From: an uncultured Poribacteria bacterium
GTDB lineage: Bacteria; Poribacteria; WGA-4E; PCPOR2b
Length of the DNA: 64,000 nucleotides
NCBI GenBank assembly: GCA_958296125.1
Contig: OY282444.1
Span: 434,001 to 498,000 of the forward strand
Reading direction: 5' to 3'
Positions 30,701-36,393 of this stretch are shown piece after piece; position 1 is the first letter of the stretch; every line of letters starts with the position of its first letter. Both the position numbers and the translations under genes were made by a program. Under the pieces are notes generated by a model. The model did not search any database and was not told where the DNA came from. It was given only the letters and a program-made list of their open reading frames with translations.

Positions 30701-31088
30701 CGAGATTGAACGGATCGGCATGGAAACCACGATGCGTTACGAGTGTGAACAAGGACGCATACCCGAAGATGTTTCCGCTGAGAATCTCGGCTTTGATGTC
30801 CGTTCAACCGATACAGCAGGGGTGAAGCGGTATATCGAAGTCAAAGCGAGATCAGAGCTTGGGCCAGTAACTTTAACACAAAACGAGTGGTTCAAAGCCA
30901 AACAGTTCAGATCGGACTATTTCCTTTATGTTGTCCTCAACGCTGCGACACATCCCGATCTCCATATTATTCAGAATCCAGCGGAGCAAACACAGCCAGC
31001 AGAAAGGATTGAAGCGCGGTATCTGATCTCTTTGGGCGAAATTCGGGAAAGAGGAGCGGCGTATTCTAGCGATAGCCAGGGTTCGTAG
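27744..31088 (+). CDS. SNF2-family helicase with C-terminal DUF3883 nuclease-like domain (BrxHII/DrmD-like)
   Basis: The ATG at 27744 ([10 protein letters not shown]) avoids overlap with the previous gene; the protein is 1114 residues. The helicase core has Walker A DDPGAGKT (about 122-129), DEAH (about 223-226) and '[21 protein letters not shown]' in the second lobe, cut by a charged coiled-coil insertion (about 370-470). The last 120 residues are a DUF3883/NOV_C-type domain: '[11 protein letters not shown]' then 'YIEVKARS' supplies the D...E-x-K signature of PD-(D/E)xK nucleases. COG0553-type helicases of this shape occur in BREX type 3 and DISARM. It begins the defence island. Confidence 0.92.
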   Translation: [1114 protein letters not shown]

Positions 31089-31113
31089 TGGTGCGTTTAT
31101 TGCGCGGCACCAC
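31088..31113 (+). other. Hairpin directly after the helicase gene
   Basis: GTGGTGC (31088-31094) and GCACCAC (31107-31113) form a 7-bp stem over a 12-nt loop, starting at the last base of the stop codon. No T-run follows, so it is not a standard terminator. It lies 28 bp upstream of the left direct repeat. Confidence 0.5.
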
Positions 31114-31141
31114 GAGCGATAAATAGCACGACCACAAACCA

Positions 31142-31173
31142 AATGCGTAAATCCTATGATGAAAGCAAATATC
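31142..31173. repeat. Left copy of 32-bp direct repeat flanking the PARIS-like pair
   Basis: This sequence (AATGCGTAAATCCTATGATG and 12 more bases) matches 33383-33414 at 30 of 32 positions. It holds the first six codons of the DUF2281 gene (Met-Met-Lys-Ala-Asn-Ile), after which the frame ends at TGA (31177-31179). It reads as a remnant or target duplication left by insertion of the two genes between the copies. Confidence 0.9.
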
Positions 31174-31179
31174 GTATGA
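31156..31179 (+). pseudogene. Truncated start of the DUF2281 gene
   Basis: ATGATGAAAGCAAATATC is followed by GTA and TGA, giving a 7-codon frame identical in its first six residues to the intact DUF2281 protein at 33397. It is not expected to be functional; it marks where the operon was interrupted. Confidence 0.7.
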
Positions 31180-31219
31180 GTGCCAGAGGTTTTATTTCCA
31201 AACAGAGGGAGATAAGGTG

Positions 31220-32551
31220 ATGAACAGCTATTTTATTGAATCCTTTAAGATAACCAAGTTGTGGGGTTATCGAGACATTGACCTAAATTTTAACAAGGAT
31301 GTGAATATACTGATAGGCCCAAATGCTTCCGGTAAAACCACTATTTTGAACCTCCTTCATTCTATCTTAACGTTTGATTTACGAAGTGTCTTAGACGTTA
31401 ATTTTGACCAAGCAGTGATTAAGTTGAGGAGTTTCAAAGGCAGGTTTGAACGCACCATTAAAGTTGACGCTGCTAATATGAAACTCAGTATAGGACGGCA
31501 AAAAATTGACATCAATCTGATCCCTATCCCTGATCGAAGATTCCCCGGATCCTACATGTCCCTTGAAGAAGCTAACATGATTAGTGGAGCGGCAATTCGA
31601 GGGGCTTTCAGAGAGAGAATAAGACTACAGGAACTTTATAAGAAAGTACATAAGGAATTAAAGGAATTAGCTGCCTTGGTTCCTATTGTTTGGCTCCCCG
31701 TCAGTCGTCGTTTACCTGTAACAGAGGATGAGGAAGAACGATATACAAGAACAGATCCTATAGAATCGGTAGACTCACGGCTTGATGAATTGTTAGATGG
31801 GCTTTCTGACTATCACTCTGGCTTAAACGCACAACTTTCTAAACGTTATAAGGAGTTTGAGCAGCAGGTTTTATCGGTGATACTTTATAGTAAAGACGAC
31901 GATCAACTTGAGTGGCTGCCCGCTTCAGTGCTAACAGAAGCGGAAAAAGATCAATTAATGAGAGCTTTTGAGGCTGCTGGGCTTTTAAACGAACAAATGC
32001 AAAAGAGAATTGATGAGCATTTCGCTGCAGCAAAGGACGCACTGGAACGGAGGCGCGAAAGTGAAAACGTTGATTTGGCTTTGAAGGATATCTTTGTGCT
32101 TCCGCTTATCGGTCGAACGCAAGCTATGGTGAAATATGCCGATGAACTTGAAAAAGATAGAGAACGTATTTTTGCATCCTTACAACTTTATGAAGAAACC
32201 GTTAATTCATTTTTGAATGAAAAATCCGTTAAGGTTGATGACAGTGGTAAGTTAAAAATTGAATCTTCTTCACTATCGGAATTGAATCTGCCAGAATTGA
32301 ATCCGCGCCTCCTTTCTTCGGGTGAAAAACAGATTTTGATTTTACTAAGCCAAGCCCTTTTGAGGGTTGATGATCCGGTGGTTTATATCGCAGATGAACC
32401 AGAGCTGTCGCTTCATGTTTCTTGGCAGGAAAAGCTTTTGGAGTCTTTGGTAAAGCTTGGTGGACAAATACAGGTAATTGTTGCAACGCATTCCCCCGAT
32501 ATTGTTGGGAAATTTATGGATAACGTCGTAGATTTGGGGAGGAAAAACTAA
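31220..32551 (+). CDS. ariA: AAA-family ATPase, AriA-like component of a PARIS-type defence pair
   Basis: A 443-residue ABC/SMC-like ATPase of the AAA_15/AAA_21 type. Walker A is GPNASGKTT (about 33-41), the signature LSSGEKQIL (about 364), Walker B YIADEPELSLH (about 390-400) and the switch His in ATHSPDIV. Between them is a helical region, as in OLD-like and AriA ATPases. It overlaps by one base (TAATG) with a DUF4435 gene, the exact order of PARIS, in which AriA forms a scaffold that holds AriB until an anti-restriction protein appears. It is more AT-rich than the helicase and methylase genes. A generic OLD-like ATPase is the alternative. Confidence 0.8.
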   Translation: MNSYFIESFKITKLWGYRDIDLNFNKDVNILIGPNASGKTTILNLLHSILTFDLRSVLDVNFDQAVIKLRSFKGRFERTIKVDAANMKLSIGRQKIDINLIPIPDRRFPGSYMSLEEANMISGAAIRGAFRERIRLQELYKKVHKELKELAALVPIVWLPVSRRLPVTEDEEERYTRTDPIESVDSRLDELLDGLSDYHSGLNAQLSKRYKEFEQQVLSVILYSKDDDQLEWLPASVLTEAEKDQLMRAFEAAGLLNEQMQKRIDEHFAAAKDALERRRESENVDLALKDIFVLPLIGRTQAMVKYADELEKDRERIFASLQLYEETVNSFLNEKSVKVDDSGKLKIESSSLSELNLPELNPRLLSSGEKQILILLSQALLRVDDPVVYIADEPELSLHVSWQEKLLESLVKLGGQIQVIVATHSPDIVGKFMDNVVDLGRKN

Positions 32552-33384
32552 TGTCGTTTTCCCGAACCGACTCGGGGTCAGCAGCAGAGTATTTGTTCTA
32601 TGAAGAAATTCTTGTTTATGTCGAGGGTTATACGGATATCCTTTTCTATGACACAGTGCTTCAAAACTATAATTGCCGCATAAAAGCAAAAAATGGAAGA
32701 GAGGAGTGCGAGAAAGCAGCGGCAATTCTTGTAGAAGGTGACAATCCCTATGTTGTTATTCTGGATGGAGATTATGAGATTTTAGAGCGCACTCGAAGTG
32801 AACATAGACGAATTATTCTGCTTCATCGACATTCATTTGAAAACTATCTTTTTGAGGAAAAGCCAATAAAGCAGTTTTGCAGGGACCGCACTCATATAGA
32901 AGATAGCTTAGAAAAACTACCCAGCAAGTTTAAGACAGTCGTTGAAGATACTGAACTAAAATTTAAGGAGTTAATCGTATTGGACGTAGCGCATCAGCGG
33001 TCATCCACCGGCTATGATGTGCTTCCCAACAAGCCAGGCCGATTTTTAAAGCCAGGGAAGAGCATAAAATTCCGAGATGATGAAATACGACAAAGATATG
33101 CGGAAGCAGTTCAGGGCATTGACAGCCAAAGCATTGAGGCTGCGAGAACCTTGGTTGAAAAATTTTTAAGAAAGCACCGTTTCATTGACTTACTTCCCGG
33201 ACACTTCGCCTTTGGTATTATGAGGCGTTTGATAATTCATAAGATAGACAGACCTATTTCAGATGAAAATGTTAGAGTACCTCTTTCAAGAGGAGTGTGG
33301 AGACTGGTGGAAACTGACGATCATAATAGTTTGAAAAGGCGATTACGCCGCGCTGTTCGGGAAGCCCAACAGATCCGAGGGTAA
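32551..33384 (+). CDS. ariB: DUF4435 TOPRIM-like protein, AriB-like effector of a PARIS-type pair
   Basis: A 277-residue DUF4435 protein. The TOPRIM-like motif set is visible: 'YVEGYTDILFYD' with Glu25, 'VVILDGDYEI' with Asp72 and Asp74, and 'HRHSFENYLFE' (about 92-102), the hallmark of DUF4435. In PARIS, AriB is the released nuclease that stops translation (tRNA cleavage in the studied E. coli system) once AriA senses a phage anti-restriction protein. The start overlaps the ariA-like stop. Its own stop codon lies at the edge of the right direct repeat. Other DUF4435 partners of ATPases exist, so the PARIS label needs phylogeny. Confidence 0.8.
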   Translation: MSFSRTDSGSAAEYLFYEEILVYVEGYTDILFYDTVLQNYNCRIKAKNGREECEKAAAILVEGDNPYVVILDGDYEILERTRSEHRRIILLHRHSFENYLFEEKPIKQFCRDRTHIEDSLEKLPSKFKTVVEDTELKFKELIVLDVAHQRSSTGYDVLPNKPGRFLKPGKSIKFRDDEIRQRYAEAVQGIDSQSIEAARTLVEKFLRKHRFIDLLPGHFAFGIMRRLIIHKIDRPISDENVRVPLSRGVWRLVETDDHNSLKRRLRRAVREAQQIRG

Positions 33385-33414
33385 TGTGTAAATCCTATGA
33401 TGAAAGCGAATATC
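33383..33414. repeat. Right copy of the 32-bp direct repeat
   Basis: This copy starts inside the ariB-like stop codon and runs into the sixth codon of the intact DUF2281 gene. It differs from the left copy at two positions. Removing one copy with everything between would join the helicase gene to the DUF2281-methylase-DUF499 genes without a break. Confidence 0.9.
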
Positions 33415-33663
33415 ATTGAAAAATTCAATCAACTGCCACCTGATCTCCAGGAAAAGGTGATCAAGTATATAGAGTCCCTGCTAGCCCAAGCGGAATTGCG
33501 GCGAAATAAGAAACTGCAATTCAATTGGATTGGCGGCTTAAAAGAATATCGGGACCAGTATACCGCCCTTGAGCTGCAGAAAGAAGCGTTAAACTGGCGG
33601 GAGAAATCAACGCGCAGTAAAACAGATAGAAAACAAAAGGAGCCTGTCAAAGGACTAAAATGA
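33397..33663 (+). CDS. DUF2281-type small protein
   Basis: An 88-residue protein of two parts: 'IIEKFNQLPPDLQEKVIKYIESLL' is the helical domain of DUF2281, a fold frequent among antitoxin-like proteins, and 'FNWIGGLKEYRDQYTALELQKEALNW' is the second half often seen with it; a basic tail follows. The stop overlaps the methylase start (ATGA), so the two are translationally coupled. It may control or assist the methylase, or be an antitoxin relic; this is inference. No toxin gene lies beside it. Confidence 0.75.
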   Translation: MMKANIIEKFNQLPPDLQEKVIKYIESLLAQAELRRNKKLQFNWIGGLKEYRDQYTALELQKEALNWREKSTRSKTDRKQKEPVKGLK

Positions 33664-36356
33664 AACGCCTTATTGAAGAAACCTTCCCCGCCAAAGAGGT
33701 CAGCGAGGAAGCCGCCCACGAGAAAAATATACGACACGGGCACATCTCCACGCTCCATATCTGGTGGGCGCGAAAACCGCTTGCGTCTTCACGCTCCACT
33801 GCTTACGCCGCCCTGATCCCCCCAACGGAGAACACCGAGGCGTGGAACCGCAAACGGGGTTTTATTGAGGACCTATCGAAATGGGATAACTCCCTGAATC
33901 CCCACCTCATTGAACGGGCAAGGCAGGACATCCTTGATGCCAATGGCGGCGTGCCCCCGAAGGTGCTCGATCCCTTTGGGGGGGGTGGGTCGATTCCGCT
34001 GGAGGCTCTTCGGCTTGGGTGTGAAACTTATTCCAACGACCTCAATCCCGTCGCTGTCCTGATTCAGAAGTGCACGCTTGAATACCCACAGAAATACGGT
34101 AGACCGACGGAGGGTGTCACTAATGGACCACTCTTTGGGGAAACTACCGAAAATTCCCTGCTCGAAGATGTCAAAAAATGGGGAGCGTGGATCCTTGCGG
34201 AGGCGAAAAAAGAACTGGAGCGTTTTTATCCCCAAGAGAAGGACGGTTCCATCCCAATCGGCTATATTTGGGCGCGGACAATACCGTGCCAGAATCCGTC
34301 CTGTAGGACTGAAATTCCGCTTATGCGTCAATTCTGGCTGGCGAGGAAGGCGAGAAAGAAGGTTGCCCTTTATCCTTTCGCTGAAAAGGGGCGGGTGAAT
34401 TTTAAGATCGTCGGCGACGGGTATGCACCGATGCCGGGCGGTTTTGATCCCACCAAGGGCACCGTCTCGCGCGCTGTAGCGGTGTGCCCGCTCTGCGGTG
34501 GAACCGTGGAAGCAAAGTTGACGCGCAAATTGTTTCAGGAGGGTAAAGCAGGGGAGCGGCTAGTCGCTGTTGTAACACACACGCCGGACATACCAGGCAA
34601 GCGTTATCGTGTCAAGCGTTATCGTGTGGCAACGGATGCCGACCTTGCTGTCTTTCGAGAAGCCGAGGTGTGCCTTACCGAAAAGCGGGAGAAGTTGACG
34701 TTAGAATGGGGGATGGATGCGGTGCCTGATGAACCTCTGCCACCGAAAGGCACATTAGGTTTTCGAGTCCAAGGCTATGGTATACTGAAATGGGGCGAAC
34801 TCTTCAATACAAGGCAGAAATTGGCGTTGATTACGTTTCTGGAGAAGGTGAAAGCAGTATATCAAAAGATGCTGGCAGAAGAAGTAGATGCGGAGTATGC
34901 GAAGGCCGTGATGAGTTACTTGTGTTTAATTTTAAGCCGTCATTCAAGTTATAATGCGACTTTGTGTTGGTGGGAACCCTTGGGGGAAAGAAGCTTCAAT
35001 GTTTTTGGCCTGCAGGCACTTCCTATGGTTTTTGATTACTCAGAGCAGAATCCTTATGGTATTTTGACAGGGCATTGGTCAAGTCAAGTTGAGATTACCT
35101 CCGAAATTATTTCACATCTTAGTTCAACCCTTTTCCTACAAAGTGCTACTGTTACCCAATCTTCAGCTACTAATCTACCTCATCCCGACAACTTCTTTGA
35201 TGCCGTTTTCACCGATCCGCCATACTACGACAACGTGCCGTATTCCTATCTCTCCGATTTCTTCTACGTTTGGCTCAAGCGCACGTTGGCTGATGTCTAT
35301 CCCGAACTCTTCTCCACACCGTTAACACCTAAGAACAACGAGATTGTCGCCTATTCGCACGGCGCAGGTGGTTTTGAGGCAGGGAAGCGGTTCTTTGAGG
35401 AGTCGCTCAAGCGGTCTTTTCAAGAAATCCACCGCGTATTGAAACTGAACGGCATTGCCATTATTGTCTATGCACACAAATCTGCCGAAGGCTGGGAAAC
35501 GTTGATCAACTCTCTCCTTGATTCGGGCCTGATTATGACCGGTGCGTGGCCACTTGATACAGAGATGAAAACGCGTCTCCGTGCTCAAGAAGCCGCCGCC
35601 CTTGCATCCTCCATCTACATCGTCGCCCGAAAAATGGAACGCGCCCCCACTGGCTTCTATAATGAAGTCAAATCGGAGTTGACAACGCATCTTAATACCA
35701 AACTCCATCGACTGTGGCAAGAGGGCCTCGGTGGGGCGGACTTCTTCATCGCCGCTATCGGTTCCGCTATTGAGGTTTTCGGCAAATACGAAAAGGTGAT
35801 GGATCTTGAAGGGGAGATTATCCGTGCGGATCGGCTGCTTGACGATGTGCGGGAGATTGCCACCGATTACGCAGTGCGACAGATTCTGCGCAATGGATTT
35901 GCCGGTGAAATTTCCGACCTCACCCGCTTTTACGTGCTTTGGCGGTGGGAATACAAGGAGACGCGGGTCCCTTTTGATGAAGCGCGGAAGTTGGCACAGT
36001 CCTGTGGGGTTGACCTCGCCCAAGAGTGGGGTGGAAAGAGCGTTATTGTCAAAGAGAAGGCGTTTATTCGCGTCCTCGGTCCACAGCTCCGAAAGGTAGA
36101 CGACCTTGAAAACGCCGAAGAATTGATTGACGTATTACACCATGTGCTGTTGTTATGGGAACAGAGTCAGCGGGATGAAATGCTTCGTATTCTCGCACAG
36201 AGCGGCTATGGAGATAGCGATGCGTTCTATCGCGTGGCACAAGCCATCTCTGAGACGCTGTCTATTGAGAGCCGGGAGAAGCAGTTGTTGGACGGTTTCC
36301 TCGCCGGTCGTGAAAAGGTCAGAGGCGAGGTGAGACAGGGGAGGTTGTTTCATTAG
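33660..36356 (+). CDS. pglXI: DUF1156 adenine-specific DNA methyltransferase (PglXI-like)
   Basis: An 898-residue COG1743 methyltransferase. The N-terminal 'HGHISTLHIWWARKPLASSRS' is the DUF1156 signature; the AdoMet loop is DPFGGGGSIPLEAL (about 104-117); the catalytic motif is DPPYYD (from residue 519). Cysteine pairs (C-x4-C near residue 220 and CPLCGG near 279) suggest a zinc ribbon. In BREX type 3 this protein methylates host DNA as the self mark. A 15-bp tandem duplication encodes KRYRV twice (34599-34628). The stretch at about 34830-35190, just before DPPY, is more AT-rich than the rest. An own ribosome site is lacking; it is coupled to DUF2281. Confidence 0.93.
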   Translation: MKRLIEETFPAKEVSEEAAHEKNIRHGHISTLHIWWARKPLASSRSTAYAALIPPTENTEAWNRKRGFIEDLSKWDNSLNPHLIERARQDILDANGGVPPKVLDPFGGGGSIPLEALRLGCETYSNDLNPVAVLIQKCTLEYPQKYGRPTEGVTNGPLFGETTENSLLEDVKKWGAWILAEAKKELERFYPQEKDGSIPIGYIWARTIPCQNPSCRTEIPLMRQFWLARKARKKVALYPFAEKGRVNFKIVGDGYAPMPGGFDPTKGTVSRAVAVCPLCGGTVEAKLTRKLFQEGKAGERLVAVVTHTPDIPGKRYRVKRYRVATDADLAVFREAEVCLTEKREKLTLEWGMDAVPDEPLPPKGTLGFRVQGYGILKWGELFNTRQKLALITFLEKVKAVYQKMLAEEVDAEYAKAVMSYLCLILSRHSSYNATLCWWEPLGERSFNVFGLQALPMVFDYSEQNPYGILTGHWSSQVEITSEIISHLSSTLFLQSATVTQSSATNLPHPDNFFDAVFTDPPYYDNVPYSYLSDFFYVWLKRTLADVYPELFSTPLTPKNNEIVAYSHGAGGFEAGKRFFEESLKRSFQEIHRVLKLNGIAIIVYAHKSAEGWETLINSLLDSGLIMTGAWPLDTEMKTRLRAQEAAALASSIYIVARKMERAPTGFYNEVKSELTTHLNTKLHRLWQEGLGGADFFIAAIGSAIEVFGKYEKVMDLEGEIIRADRLLDDVREIATDYAVRQILRNGFAGEISDLTRFYVLWRWEYKETRVPFDEARKLAQSCGVDLAQEWGGKSVIVKEKAFIRVLGPQLRKVDDLENAEELIDVLHHVLLLWEQSQRDEMLRILAQSGYGDSDAFYRVAQAISETLSIESREKQLLDGFLAGREKVRGEVRQGRLFH

Positions 36357-36393
36357 GTTTAAGCATTTTATTTAAGGATAAGGAGAAAAGCGA

